Below are positions 7,819-16,822 of a DNA stretch of 64,000 nucleotides, piece after piece. This stretch comes from Flavobacterium sp. AG291 (GTDB taxonomy: Bacteria > Bacteroidota > Bacteroidia > Flavobacteriales > Flavobacteriaceae), in assembly GCF_003350375.1 (NCBI RefSeq), contig NZ_QQAR01000018.1, positions 1 to 64,000 on the forward strand. The letters are read 5' to 3'. The notes under the pieces were generated by a model. It had not been told where the DNA came from. It saw nothing but the letters and a program-made list of their open reading frames with translations, and did not search any database. Position numbers and translations under genes: made by a program. The stretch's first letter is position 1. Each line of letters opens with the position of its first letter.

Positions 7819-8676
7819 TTATTTTACGGGAGTTACTTTATAACCCTGTTGTTTCAGTAATTCAATTACTCCATTTTTGCCGTATAAATGTCCTGCGCCC
7901 ACCGCAAAGAAAGTACTTTCTTTTTTTGCAATTGCAGGTATTTTTTTAACCCATGCCTTGTTTCTTTCGTTAAGCATCAGGTTTTCGGCTGTTGTGTTCA
8001 TAAAACGTCTGTCTGTTATGGTTCTGTAGAGTTCCGGCAGGTTTTCTTCTTTGTGAAAACGTACCAGGTTATCCATTATCTGTGCGTAGTCTGCTTTTAT
8101 TTTTATCTGGTTTAGTATTTCGGAAAGGGTGTAGGATTTTTCCATAACAACAATCTGGCTGTCTATGGTTTCCAGTCCTCCTATGGTTTTATGCTGTGTC
8201 TGCGCCATAGCTACAAGTTCGCCTTCAAAAAATTTCATCTTAGCGGGAGGGCATTTCATTGCATTTGCTATGGCTATACTCATTAACCCTGAAGGAGAAA
8301 CATGATCGGCTTGCTCAAGAGTTATGCCCATTTGAGAAGTCAGAATTTGGTTTGCTTCTTTTCTTTCAGCTTCATTAAGTCTGCTTGAGAGAGTAATTTC
8401 GCTTCTCATCATTTTTTGCATGGCCTCCATTTCTTTGGGGTCGGTAGAGTTTACCTCAAGTACAAGGTTAGAAGTACTGTTAAAAGCAATGCTTACTTTT
8501 TCCTTGATCTGAAAGTCTTCTTCGCAAAGTACGTGAATGGTGCCAAACAGGTACGAAGGTTTTTCAATTCCTTTGCCTTCAATTTTCCATAGCATGGAGT
8601 TGTTGTCATTAGCTTGTTGTGCGTTGCCAAATAATGTTGATGCTACTGCTGCGATTAAAAAGATTGCTTTTTTCAT
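7819..8676 (-). CDS. TraB/GumN-family secreted protein
   Basis: About 285 aa. A signal peptide (MKKAIFLIAAVASTLFGNAQ) sets the start at 8676 rather than an in-frame ATG 45 bp upstream. The two signature motifs are present: SYLFGTIHVLC near residue 36 and FAVGAGHLYG near the C-terminus; these His-containing motifs are proposed metal-binding or hydrolase-like elements (Tiki/TraB clan). Probably periplasmic. It is the first gene of the operon with the ECF sigma factor, so it may be part of the stress response that sigma factor controls. Confidence 0.85.
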   Translation of the reverse strand: MKKAIFLIAAVASTLFGNAQQANDNNSMLWKIEGKGIEKPSYLFGTIHVLCEEDFQIKEKVSIAFNSTSNLVLEVNSTDPKEMEAMQKMMRSEITLSSRLNEAERKEANQILTSQMGITLEQADHVSPSGLMSIAIANAMKCPPAKMKFFEGELVAMAQTQHKTIGGLETIDSQIVVMEKSYTLSEILNQIKIKADYAQIMDNLVRFHKEENLPELYRTITDRRFMNTTAENLMLNERNKAWVKKIPAIAKKESTFFAVGAGHLYGKNGVIELLKQQGYKVTPVK

Positions 8677-8766
8677 GTTTTTCGTTTTTTGATTGTGATT
8701 TATAACAAGTATGTAAAGCAATCGTTCATTCGTTACAAAAAATATTGAAAAAAAATAAACAGAAAT

Positions 8767-8796
8767 AAAAAAGTCCCAGTAAACACAGGGACTTTT
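8767..8796 (-). terminator. Terminator of the MATE gene
   Basis: AAAAGTCCC (8769-8777) pairs with GGGACTTTT (8788-8796), with a T-run on the minus strand, 19 bp past the stop. Confidence 0.75.
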
Positions 8797-8814
8797 GGTG
8801 AAAATATTTTAAAG

Positions 8815-10221
8815 TTACACTTCAACTTTTTTCCATTTTCCGCGTCTGAAAAGTATAAAGCTGATTATCGTCATAAAGGTTTCGGCTATAGGAATGGCCC
8901 AGAATACACCTGTTGGCCCCCAGTTGAAATGCTTAGCAAGTACATAGGCTAAAGGTATCTGGATGATCCAGAAACCGAAAAAGTTAACCCATGTAGGGGT
9001 TTTAGTGTCACCGGCTCCGTTAAAGGCGTTCAATAATACCATGCCTATCCCGTAAAAGATATATCCGGCACTTAATATCCTTATGGCTTCTACAGCTATA
9101 TCGTGTACCTGTGCGTTGTTGGTAAAAAACCACATCATTGGGTCGGCAGCCAACAGGCATATCACCATAATGATTGCCATATAGCTTACGCTGAATTTTG
9201 CAGTGACAAATACCGAACGTTCTGCCCTGTCTACCAGTTTGGCGCCAAGATTCTGACCTACCAGAGTAGCCGCTGCACCGCTCATTCCCCATGCTGGAAG
9301 CATAAAGAACATCATGATACGTATAGCGCTCTGGTATCCGGCAGAGCCTTCATCGCCTCCCGTTGTAGCTACGAGCTCTGCAAGGAAAATCCAGCTGCAT
9401 GAGGCTATTACAAACTGTAATACTCCCGGTGCTGCAATTTTTACCAGTGATTTTATCTGTTCCCAATCCGGCAGGAAATAAGAAGCAGCAACTTTAAGGA
9501 TGCCTTTACCATTAAACAGGTTGTATAGCTGGTATAGTACACCAATGCTTCGTCCTATGGTTGTGGCTATTGCTGCACCTGTTAGTCCCATGTTAGGAAC
9601 CAAAATGGTACAAAGTATAATGTTGCATAAGTTAGCAATCCAAAGGCTTCTCATCGCGATGGCAGCATTACCTGCGCCACGAAAAATACCATTAAAGAGG
9701 AAAAGCAGCATGATTATGAAACTTCCGCCCATCATAATACGCATAAAAGGTGTTCCAAAGATGGCTGATTCTTCGGATGATCCCATCAGGATTAAAATAT
9801 CTGTAGCATATATCAGCCCGAAAATGGCTAAAACAACGTTTACGGCTACGGCTATGATTATGGCCTGCATACCGGCCTTTGAGGCAGAGACAGGGTCTTT
9901 TTCGCCTATGCGTCGGGCAACAACTGCAGTGGCTGCCATGCTCATACCTATAGCTATAGAATAGACTACAGAAAGAACCGATTCTGTTAAGCCAACCGTT
10001 TGTACGGCAAAACTGCTGTTTTCTAAATGACCTACAAAGTAAAGATCTACCAGTGCGAAGACCGATTCCATAGCCATTTCCAGCATCATAGGAATAGCAA
10101 GCAGGATAACCGCACGGCGGATGCTGCCTTGTGTAAAGTCTATGTTTTCTCCCTTAAGGGATTGTTTGAGCAGTGCAAAAAAACGTGATAATGCACTGGT
10201 GTGTTGAATGTCCTGTGTCAT
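8815..10221 (-). CDS. MATE-family multidrug efflux transporter
   Basis: 468 aa with twelve predicted membrane segments in two homologous halves. The first half opens with RRAVILLAIPMMLEMAMES and contains the family-typical VARRIGEKDP loop. The second half has GQNLGAKLVDRAE and FNGAGDTKTPTWVNF. It exports cationic compounds in exchange for Na+ or H+; the substrates are unknown. A 16-bp perfect palindrome (10260-10275) lies 38 bp upstream of the start and could be an operator. Transcribed alone, ending in a clear terminator. Confidence 0.92.
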   Translation of the reverse strand: MTQDIQHTSALSRFFALLKQSLKGENIDFTQGSIRRAVILLAIPMMLEMAMESVFALVDLYFVGHLENSSFAVQTVGLTESVLSVVYSIAIGMSMAATAVVARRIGEKDPVSASKAGMQAIIIAVAVNVVLAIFGLIYATDILILMGSSEESAIFGTPFMRIMMGGSFIIMLLFLFNGIFRGAGNAAIAMRSLWIANLCNIILCTILVPNMGLTGAAIATTIGRSIGVLYQLYNLFNGKGILKVAASYFLPDWEQIKSLVKIAAPGVLQFVIASCSWIFLAELVATTGGDEGSAGYQSAIRIMMFFMLPAWGMSGAAATLVGQNLGAKLVDRAERSVFVTAKFSVSYMAIIMVICLLAADPMMWFFTNNAQVHDIAVEAIRILSAGYIFYGIGMVLLNAFNGAGDTKTPTWVNFFGFWIIQIPLAYVLAKHFNWGPTGVFWAIPIAETFMTIISFILFRRGKWKKVEV

Positions 10222-10259
10222 TGGTTTGATTTGATAAGATTGATGAAATAGCGAACGTG

Positions 10260-10275
10260 GGCATTACGTAATGCC
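10260..10275. promoter_or_regulatory. Palindrome upstream of the MATE gene, possible operator
   Basis: GGCATTACGTAATGCC is a perfect 16-bp palindrome 38 bp before the MATE start. A second inverted repeat, ATCCCTA-N5-TAGGGAT, follows at 10303-10321 and looks like a dispersed-repeat core. Confidence 0.4.
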
Positions 10276-10430
10276 GTAAAAAATTTATGTGCGGAGGTGG
10301 CAATCCCTAGCGGATAGGGATAACAAAAATTTTCATAGTTCGTAAAGAATTGACGGCAAAGAAAATGAATTTCTGCAAAAAGAAAAAGTTATTGTGTTAT
10401 TTTTTAGATAATTAATAACTATTTAAATAA

Positions 10431-11636
10431 TTATGCTGACTCCATAAGCTTTTTGCTTACACGGGCTGCGGCTATGCGGGAAGCAAAAACACCAAGGATA
10501 AAAATCGTAAGTAATACGATTACAATATTCATAACACTGAATTCAACCGGATATGCCATGGTATTGGTAATCATAAGAAGGCTGAATTGCTTTTGGACAA
10601 ATATTACACCTGCGCCAAGCAGCATTCCAAAAGTTGCACCCAGTGTAGTGATAAAGATCCCTTGATAAAAAAAAATATTGCGAAGTGCTTTTACTTCGGC
10701 ACCAAGGCTGTAAAGTGTTCTGATGTTTTCTTTTTTATCGAGTATCAGCATGATAAGTGCTCCTGCAAGACAGAACAAGGTAAGTACCACTACTAACGAG
10801 CAGAAAAGGTAGGTCACCAGATTCTCGGCATTCAGCATCTTGTAAAGCGAGTCGTTTAGCTGTTCCCTGTTTTTTAATATCACCTTATTACCAAATAGCT
10901 TTTCAATGTCTTTACGCATATCGGCTTCATTGGTTCCGGGCATCAGTTTAAATTCTATCGAAGTATACTGATTGCGTTTAAACTGAAGCATTTCTTGTGC
11001 AAGAGCGACGTCTACAAAAACATATTTGCTGTCCTGTTCGTCGTTGATGTTGTAAACGCCTGTAGGGATGAGTAAGGTCTTATTAAAAGCATCTTCCGGA
11101 TTCTGAATGGCACCTTTGCCCGCTTTGGGTACAAATACCTCGAAATCCCTGTTGAATTCGCCAATGAACATTGAAAATTTGTTCATGATGTTTGCCCCAA
11201 CCACTGCCTGTCCGGTATAAGGCTTAAGCCATTGTCCGTAAGGAACGCTTTTTTTGATAGGGGTTACGGTTGTAAAAAGGCTGTCTACGCCCTTCATGTA
11301 AGCCACCTGTTCTTTCCCGTCAAAATAAAAAAGTACTCTTTCTTCGGCTATTTTGCTGTATGCAGTAATGTTTTTAAACTGGTGAAGTGTAGCTTCCTGC
11401 TCAGGTGTAATTAACAATGACTTTCCTGTTGCGGGAGTAAGCTTCAGATCGGGATCGGTAGTATTGGTGAAAGAAAGGCTGAAATCCTTTAGTCCGCTAA
11501 AAACCGAAAGGATAATAAAAAGAGCTGCCGTACTTACTACAATACCCGTTGCTGCAATACCAGTAATAATATTAATGGCAGTGCTCTTGCTTCGGCTTAT
11601 GGTATACCGACGGGCTATGTAAAACGGAAAGCTCAA
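10431..11636 (-). CDS. FtsX/LolE-type ABC transporter permease
   Basis: 401 aa. One N-terminal membrane segment (about 20-45, with SKSTAINIITGIAATGIVVS) is followed by a large extracytoplasmic MacB-like region (about 50-275). Three membrane segments (about 280-310, 325-350, 365-390) form the FtsX domain. This layout is that of LolC/LolE, which extract lipoproteins from the inner membrane. The start at 11636 has MSFPFYIARRY, typical for this group. It lies 15 bp after rbfA on the same strand. The ATPase subunit is not in the window. Confidence 0.85.
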   Translation of the reverse strand: MSFPFYIARRYTISRSKSTAINIITGIAATGIVVSTAALFIILSVFSGLKDFSLSFTNTTDPDLKLTPATGKSLLITPEQEATLHQFKNITAYSKIAEERVLFYFDGKEQVAYMKGVDSLFTTVTPIKKSVPYGQWLKPYTGQAVVGANIMNKFSMFIGEFNRDFEVFVPKAGKGAIQNPEDAFNKTLLIPTGVYNINDEQDSKYVFVDVALAQEMLQFKRNQYTSIEFKLMPGTNEADMRKDIEKLFGNKVILKNREQLNDSLYKMLNAENLVTYLFCSLVVVLTLFCLAGALIMLILDKKENIRTLYSLGAEVKALRNIFFYQGIFITTLGATFGMLLGAGVIFVQKQFSLLMITNTMAYPVEFSVMNIVIVLLTIFILGVFASRIAAARVSKKLMESA

Positions 11637-11651
11637 ATTATGATTCCGGAA

Positions 11652-12044
11652 TTATGATTTTTTACGTCTGTCTAAAAGCTCAGGATTTGTAATAGGATTG
11701 TTTTCTCCTTTAAGCTCATTGTCAATTTTTTCTATCTGATCCAGAGAGTCGTCTATGTAAAATACCAGGTTAGGTACTTTGCGCAACTGAAGCCTTACAC
11801 GTTGTGCAAGATCGTGTTTAATAAGCGGTGCATTAGAGCGTACTGCTGCAAGTATTTCGCCACCACGCTCCGAAGGGAATACGCTAAGGTATACTTTAGC
11901 TATAGAAAGATCGGTAGTAACCGCAACTTTAGATATAGAGATGATAAGATTAGTGATGCCGTTTTTACGTATCTCACCCTGTAATATATCTACAAGGTCA
12001 TTCTGTAAGAGGGCGCCTATCTTTTTTTGTCTGTTTGTTTCCAT
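11652..12044 (-). CDS. rbfA: 30S ribosome-binding factor A
   Basis: 130 aa, normal length. It has a KH-type fold: an N-terminal helix METNRQKKIGALLQNDLVDI, the central strands with VAVTTDLSIAKVYLSVF, and a helix plus strand ending in LRKVPNLVFYIDDSLD. It assists late 16S rRNA maturation and cold adaptation. A -7 element (TACTTTTG, 12049-12056) ends only 4 bp before the ATG, so the mRNA may be leaderless. The FtsX-type permease follows in the same operon. Confidence 0.95.
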   Translation of the reverse strand: METNRQKKIGALLQNDLVDILQGEIRKNGITNLIISISKVAVTTDLSIAKVYLSVFPSERGGEILAAVRSNAPLIKHDLAQRVRLQLRKVPNLVFYIDDSLDQIEKIDNELKGENNPITNPELLDRRKKS

Positions 12045-12048
12045 CTTG

Positions 12049-12056
12049 CAAAAGTA
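12049..12056 (-). promoter_or_regulatory. rbfA -7 element, 4 bp from the start codon
   Basis: TACTTTTG on the minus strand is a perfect TAnnTTTG. With 4 bp to the rbfA ATG, transcription would begin at or near the start codon. Confidence 0.5.
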
Positions 12057-12127
12057 CTTAATTTTCTTAGAAGTTGCAGAGTCTCAAAGATACAGAGTTG
12101 CAAAGTTTAAATGATTACCCAAAGTTT

Positions 12128-12135
12128 TATATTTG
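12128..12135 (+). promoter_or_regulatory. Candidate -7 element for mce
   Basis: TATATTTG matches the consensus and lies 26 bp before the ATG at 12162. The nearest upstream TTG is 27 bp away, longer than usual. Confidence 0.45.
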
Positions 12136-12161
12136 CTTCCACAAACAACAAACTAAATAGT

Positions 12162-12563
12162 ATGAGAAAAATTGAACATATAGGTATCGCTGTAAACAGC
12201 CTTGAGGTTTCTAACCAGCTTTTTGAGAAACTTTTCGGCGCGCCGGCATACAAAATGGAAGAAGTGGCAAGCGAAGGGGTAAAAACTTCCTTCTTTATGA
12301 ACGGACCTAACAAAATAGAGCTTTTAGAAGCGACAACTCCGGATAGCCCAATTGCTAAATTCCTTGAGAAAAAAGGGGAGGGTATCCACCATATCGCTTT
12401 TGATGTGGAAGATATCGTTGCTGAAATCGCCCGATTAAAAGCAGAGGGTTTTACCGTGCTTAACGAAATACCTAAAAAAGGGGCAGATAATAAACTGGTA
12501 GCATTCCTGCATCCAAAAGGTACGAACGGCGTGCTGATTGAGCTTTGCCAGGAAATAATTTAA
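12162..12563 (+). CDS. mce: Methylmalonyl-CoA epimerase
   Basis: 133 aa from the ATG at 12162, the family's usual size; the frame is open 51 bp further upstream but that would include the promoter. It is a vicinal-oxygen-chelate (glyoxalase-fold) protein with metal ligands in KIEHIGIAV, GIHHIAFDV and VLIELCQ. It interconverts (2R)- and (2S)-methylmalonyl-CoA in the propionate/succinate pathway. Methylmalonyl-CoA mutase is not nearby. Divergent from rbfA. Confidence 0.93.
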   Translation: MRKIEHIGIAVNSLEVSNQLFEKLFGAPAYKMEEVASEGVKTSFFMNGPNKIELLEATTPDSPIAKFLEKKGEGIHHIAFDVEDIVAEIARLKAEGFTVLNEIPKKGADNKLVAFLHPKGTNGVLIELCQEII

Positions 12564-12680
12564 GGTTGCAAAAACTTCATTATCAGTCAGTATTTGTGGT
12601 TGAGGTGTTGTTGATGTAATAATCCTTTAAAATTATTTGCATTGCATGAAAAATAATAGTAATATTGCAACCTCAAAACT

Positions 12681-12754
12681 GGTCCTATAGCTCAGTTGGT
12701 TAGAGCACCTGACTCATAATCAGGTGGTCCCTGGTTCGAGCCCAGGTGGGACCA
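12681..12754 (+). tRNA. tRNA with CAT anticodon (Met, or lysidine-type Ile2)
   Basis: A 74-nt cloverleaf: acceptor GGTCCTA with TGGGACC plus discriminator A, D-stem GCTC/GAGC, anticodon stem CCTGA/TCAGG with loop CTCATAA, T-arm CCTGG-TTCGAGC-CCAGG; CCA is not encoded. The CAT anticodon fits elongator Met or tRNA-Ile2, in which TilS converts C34 to lysidine. It has C4-G69 and C5-G68, which are TilS identity elements in E. coli, so Ile2 is a real possibility. It is not initiator-like (no GGG/CCC anticodon stem). Confidence 0.95.
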
Positions 12755-12763
12755 CTGGTTTTA

Positions 12764-12794
12764 CAAAACCCTTCACAGCAATGTGGAGGTTTTT
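12764..12794 (+). terminator. Terminator after the tRNA
   Basis: AAACCCTTCACA pairs imperfectly with TGTGGAGGTTT across a GCAA loop and runs into eight Ts. Confidence 0.65.
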
Positions 12795-12941
12795 TTTGTT
12801 TGTATTTTCCTTCTTTATTATTGGATTTAGGCCACAAGTATTAAAAAATGAATAAATTTTACATACTTGATGAAAAATAATTAAATAAAAATGTTGTATA
12901 ATCAATTAATTATTACATTTTTGCGCCATTAATTTATTTTT

Positions 12942-13136
12942 ATGAAATCAGGAGTTGTAAAATTCTTCAACGAAGAAAAAGGATTTGGATTTATTGTACC
13001 GGAAGATGGTTCAGCTGATGTGTTTGTTCACATTTCAGGTGTGGTAGGACAAATCAGTGAAAAAGATGCTGTTGAATACGAAGTAGAAGACGGCAGAAAA
13101 GGCCCTACGGCCGTTAATGTTAAAGTAGTAGGCTAA
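12942..13136 (+). CDS. Cold-shock-domain protein (CspA family)
   Basis: 64 aa, a single OB-fold cold-shock domain with the RNA-binding motifs RNP1-like [11 protein letters not shown] and RNP2-like VFVHIS. It binds single-stranded RNA/DNA and melts RNA secondary structure. Start [18 protein letters not shown] is typical. A near-consensus -7 (CATTTTTG, about 12914-12921) precedes it, and a strong terminator follows at 13187. Confidence 0.95.
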   Translation: MKSGVVKFFNEEKGFGFIVPEDGSADVFVHISGVVGQISEKDAVEYEVEDGRKGPTAVNVKVVG

Positions 13137-13186
13137 TTCAGCCCGGAGGATTTTTACTCCGGCTTCCCTATAACTTACCAGCACAG

Positions 13187-13217
13187 AGTCCCTTGCCACG
13201 GCAAGGGACTTTTTTTA
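13187..13217 (+). terminator. Terminator of the cold-shock gene
   Basis: AGTCCCTTGCC with GGCAAGGGACT and a run of seven Ts; only about 10 bp before the next gene starts. Confidence 0.85.
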
Positions 13218-13227
13218 TTTTTACACC

Positions 13228-13746
13228 ATGCAAAACCGTATTCTCCAAAAAGTTGATGTATCCCGGGTTAAAATGCTAAGGGAAATAAGTATTGAAACTT
13301 TTGTGCATACTTATGCCCAATTCAATACCGAAGAAGATATGCAGCATTATATTGCAACCGAATTTTCTGAGGAAAAACTATTACAGAGTATCACAAGCGC
13401 TTCTTCTGCGTTTTATTTTGCTATGGAGGACAATGAGGCTATTGGTTATATAAAAGTCAATTATGCCCCTTCGCAAACGGATATTAACGATCCTGAAAGC
13501 CTTGAGCTGGAGCGGATTTATGTTAGTGCTCAACATCAGGGGGAAAGAGCAGGGCAGTTTCTGCTTAATGCTGCCTGTAATATCGCTTTAGAAAATAATT
13601 TTAATTATTTATGGTTGGGTGTATGGGATAAGAACACCAATGCTCAAAAATTCTATGCTAAAAATGGTTTTGTGGCTTTCGGGACCCATGATTTTATGTT
13701 GGGCAATGATGTTCAGCGCGATATTTTGCTGAAATTAAAACTATAG
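13228..13746 (+). CDS. GNAT-family N-acetyltransferase
   Basis: 172 aa. The acetyl-CoA-binding core is ELERIYVSAQHQGERAGQFL near residues 90-112, where QHQGERAG is the Q/RxxGxG/A loop. The C-terminal NTNAQKFYAKNGFVAFG is the typical end of the GNAT fold. The acceptor substrate is unknown. Starts 11 bp after the terminator of the cold-shock gene; a TATTTTTA element overlaps that terminator tail and may be its promoter. Confidence 0.88.
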   Translation: MQNRILQKVDVSRVKMLREISIETFVHTYAQFNTEEDMQHYIATEFSEEKLLQSITSASSAFYFAMEDNEAIGYIKVNYAPSQTDINDPESLELERIYVSAQHQGERAGQFLLNAACNIALENNFNYLWLGVWDKNTNAQKFYAKNGFVAFGTHDFMLGNDVQRDILLKLKL

Positions 13747-13752
13747 ATATAA

Positions 13753-13778
13753 AAAAATAGGCTTAAAAGCCTATTTTG
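13753..13778. terminator. Bidirectional terminator between convergent genes
   Basis: AAAAATAGGCTT pairs with AAGCCTATTTT. The minus-strand gene's stop codon lies inside the hairpin. Confidence 0.65.
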
Positions 13779-14355
13779 ATGAATCAGAGTTAAGCGTTTT
13801 TGATACAAGTTCAAAATTCGCTTTCATATAATTTCTTGATTTTGATCCTATTTTGTATTCCTGAGTGGTTTCAGTTGTGATGAGCTTTATTTTTGAAATA
13901 CCTACTGTCTGTAGTTTTTTAAAGTTCTTTTCGTTTTCTTCAAAGTGGCTGTTTTTTTTGCTAAGTGCAAAAGCTGCTTTGTATTCTTCCTGATTGCAAT
14001 CAGTGTCTGATATCTGGAAACATTCTATCTCGCTATTGTCTTCAAGGACAAGTATAAGGTTGTTGGCTGATTGCCTGATGCATCCAATAGTATTGTTGTG
14101 ATGGTAAATATTCAGGTCTATAAAGTAGGTTTTAATGTCGTTATTCCCTACATGATGGCTTTGATAACCAGCAGAGAAAAACACCAGTCCTCTGTTAGCA
14201 ACGCTATCTTCAACTTCAGCTTTTTTGCCCTTATAGCTTTTTGTTAGTATTACCCGTGAGCCTGTTTTAGTATCGTTTGTGTTTACGGCAAGAGTTTGTG
14301 CTGTTGCAGTAACTGAAGAAAGCAGCAGCAAAAAGATAATTTGTCTAAGTTTCAT
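13771..14355 (-). CDS. Hypothetical secreted protein (194 aa)
   Basis: A clear signal peptide (MKLRQIIFLLLLSSVTATAQ) indicates export to the periplasm or beyond. The mature part has no motif I recognise. It has one likely intramolecular pair of Cys (near ECFQISDTDCNQEE, around residues 115-128). The gene follows the PAS histidine kinase on the same strand by about 50 bp, so the two may be co-transcribed. Function unknown. Confidence 0.7.
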   Translation of the reverse strand: MKLRQIIFLLLLSSVTATAQTLAVNTNDTKTGSRVILTKSYKGKKAEVEDSVANRGLVFFSAGYQSHHVGNNDIKTYFIDLNIYHHNNTIGCIRQSANNLILVLEDNSEIECFQISDTDCNQEEYKAAFALSKKNSHFEENEKNFKKLQTVGISKIKLITTETTQEYKIGSKSRNYMKANFELVSKTLNSDSSK

Positions 14356-14407
14356 TGGTTTCAGTTGGTTTAATTATGACAAATATAATTGTTTGTCGCA
14401 ACTGAAT

Positions 14408-16822
14408 TTAATTTAGAGGGAAATAAATATTAAAAGTGGCTCCCTCTCCGGGTTTTGATGACGCATTTAAAATAGCCTTATGGTTTTCTGCAATTTTCAT
14501 GCATATAGCCAGTCCGATTCCTGTGCCTTCATATTCTGTTTTGCCGTGCAGGCGTTGGAAAACTTCAAATATGCGTGATGCATACTGTGGGTTAAAGCCA
14601 ATGCCGTTATCGGTTACTGAAATGTGCAGATAATTAATGTTACTGTTAGCGTTAACATTGTCAATAGTGGTTCCGGCTACGGTTTCGGATAATATGGTTA
14701 TCTCGGGCGGAATGCCATCACGGGAGAATTTAAGCGCATTAGATACCAGATTGTTGAATAGCTGCCTGATCTGAAACGGAATAGCTGTAATTGTAGGCAT
14801 TAGGCCAATGGATATTACTCCGTCCTTTTCATTTATGGCATCAGCAAAGTCTGAAGCAATTTCCCTTAGCATGATATTGAGGTCAACGTCTTCAAAAGTT
14901 TTTTCCGTAGCATTAGAACGCGAATAGGTAAGCAGATCCTGGATTAGTTTTGTCATCCTTCCTGCTGCGAGCTGCATACGGGTAAAGTTTCGTTTGCCTG
15001 ATTCTGATAGGTTTTCAAACTCATTAGCCATAATAATACCTCCAAAAGTATGGATTTTTCGTAATGGCTCCTGTAAGTCATGACTTGATATATAGGCGAA
15101 TGAGGACAGTTCTTTATTAGTGCTTCGCAGTTCCTGATTGGCAATCTTAAGTTCGTTAGTGCGTTCAGAAACAAGTGTTTCCAGAGATTCTGATAAAAGT
15201 CTGAACTTCTCTTCGCTTTTTCGTAATGCTTCTTCAGCTTCTTTTCGCTCTGTAATATCTATCATTACCTTAGTGGCGCCTATGGTTTTGCCATTTTCGT
15301 CAAATAGGGGCTGAGGGTGCACAATAACATGGCGGCGGTCGCCATTGCTGCGGTACATGTATATTTCAGTTTCTATAGAGCGACTTTCCTTGAAAGCCAT
15401 TGCCATAGGGCTGTTATCGTGGGAAATAGGTGTGCCATCAAAGGCAGAGAGCTTATATGATCCACACCAACGGTCGATGCCGGGTTCGGGCTTACGTGCC
15501 CAAAGGGTTTCGGCAGCTTTATTGTATAGGTCGATATAACCATTTTCGTCAATGGTGTACATGGCAATTGGCAGCGTTTCAATGAGTTGTGCATAACGTC
15601 TATTAGCTGCCTTTTCCACTTCACGGGCTTTGACACGCGGAGTGACGTCATTAACCGTACACATAATACCGTTTATCGATCCGTCTGTTTCATACAGAGG
15701 AGCGTATTCATAATCAAGGTAGTACAGGTTTCTGCCATCATGCGAATCTACATAGGCGGGTGACTCTGAAGCGCGGTGTGGAATACCGGTTTTCATAACC
15801 TTTCTGAGTAACTCGGGATAGTCCTGTTCCAGCAATTCCGGGAAAACTTCAAGGATGCTTTGTCCTACAACTTCATGGAATTCTTTGCGCCATAGGTTTT
15901 TAAGCATAACTTCGTTGGCAATATCAATAATAAAATCTTTGCCTTTAAGAATGGTCATCGCTATGGGTGACTGCATTACTATGTTTCTGAATTCCTGCTT
16001 TTTAACGGTTAATTCCTTCTTGGTGTTTACGATATCTGTCACTTCAGTACAGACAACAATAATGCCTGATACGCTGTTATCTTCCTCATAAATAGGTTGG
16101 TATACAAAGTTAAAGTAACACATCACCTTATGTCCGTTGCGCATCAGGTAAACGCCAAGCTCGTTACCTACATATGGCATTCCTGAGGTATAAACCCCTC
16201 TCATGATCTCTTCGATAGCCTGGCCTTTTATTTCCGGAAGGGCTTCAAATAATGGCCTGTCGATAAAGTCTTTTGCTTCACGATCAACGAGTTGCAGGTA
16301 AAGCGGATTGGCCATTTCTACCATCAGTTCCGGGCCTTTCAGGATGAGTATACCTATGGGAGCCTGTTTAAAGTAGTTGTCAATTTTTGTTTTAGCTGAC
16401 TCATTTTCAGTGCTTTTGTCGGAATACAACTGATTAATCCCTTCGATGCCTCGCGTAAGTTCACTATGGTGGGTTAAAACAGGGTTATCTTTTTGCTTGT
16501 CAGTAGTTTGAGTAGTGTTGGCTTTAAGTTCCTGAAGCTGGAGTTGCAGCAGATAGTTTTCCGCTTTAAGGTCCAGTATTTCAATGGTTTTATGTGCTTC
16601 GGGAGTATTGCCTTCGTCGTGTAAGTTTATAGCTTTGGCTGCTGTATCTATAATGCTAAGCCTTATGTTTTCAAGACTTTCGGGGACTTCTGTTTGTGAA
16701 AATGTATAATCCGTAAGGATGACTTTTGCGCCATTTCCGGACACATAATCCTTAACAGATTGTACTAATCTGCCGGTTAAATTACGGGGTGTAGCAAAGT
16801 TCATTTCGTTGCGGGTATTCAT
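14408..16822 (-). CDS. Three-PAS sensor histidine kinase
   Basis: 804 aa, with no membrane segment, so a cytosolic sensor. An N-terminal region (1-145, partly coiled coil near 75-105) is followed by three PAS domains at about 150-265, 278-397 and 408-527. The first two have the PIGILILKGPEL / PIAMTILKGKDF signature. A coiled coil leads into the HisKA domain with the phospho-accepting His581 in SYISSHDLQEP-like context. The catalytic domain shows the N-box near 688-699, DNGIGF (738-743) and GTGIGLAIC (766-774). It autophosphorylates on His in response to an unknown cue. No response regulator is adjacent. Confidence 0.93.
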   Translation of the reverse strand: MNTRNEMNFATPRNLTGRLVQSVKDYVSGNGAKVILTDYTFSQTEVPESLENIRLSIIDTAAKAINLHDEGNTPEAHKTIEILDLKAENYLLQLQLQELKANTTQTTDKQKDNPVLTHHSELTRGIEGINQLYSDKSTENESAKTKIDNYFKQAPIGILILKGPELMVEMANPLYLQLVDREAKDFIDRPLFEALPEIKGQAIEEIMRGVYTSGMPYVGNELGVYLMRNGHKVMCYFNFVYQPIYEEDNSVSGIIVVCTEVTDIVNTKKELTVKKQEFRNIVMQSPIAMTILKGKDFIIDIANEVMLKNLWRKEFHEVVGQSILEVFPELLEQDYPELLRKVMKTGIPHRASESPAYVDSHDGRNLYYLDYEYAPLYETDGSINGIMCTVNDVTPRVKAREVEKAANRRYAQLIETLPIAMYTIDENGYIDLYNKAAETLWARKPEPGIDRWCGSYKLSAFDGTPISHDNSPMAMAFKESRSIETEIYMYRSNGDRRHVIVHPQPLFDENGKTIGATKVMIDITERKEAEEALRKSEEKFRLLSESLETLVSERTNELKIANQELRSTNKELSSFAYISSHDLQEPLRKIHTFGGIIMANEFENLSESGKRNFTRMQLAAGRMTKLIQDLLTYSRSNATEKTFEDVDLNIMLREIASDFADAINEKDGVISIGLMPTITAIPFQIRQLFNNLVSNALKFSRDGIPPEITILSETVAGTTIDNVNANSNINYLHISVTDNGIGFNPQYASRIFEVFQRLHGKTEYEGTGIGLAICMKIAENHKAILNASSKPGEGATFNIYFPLN

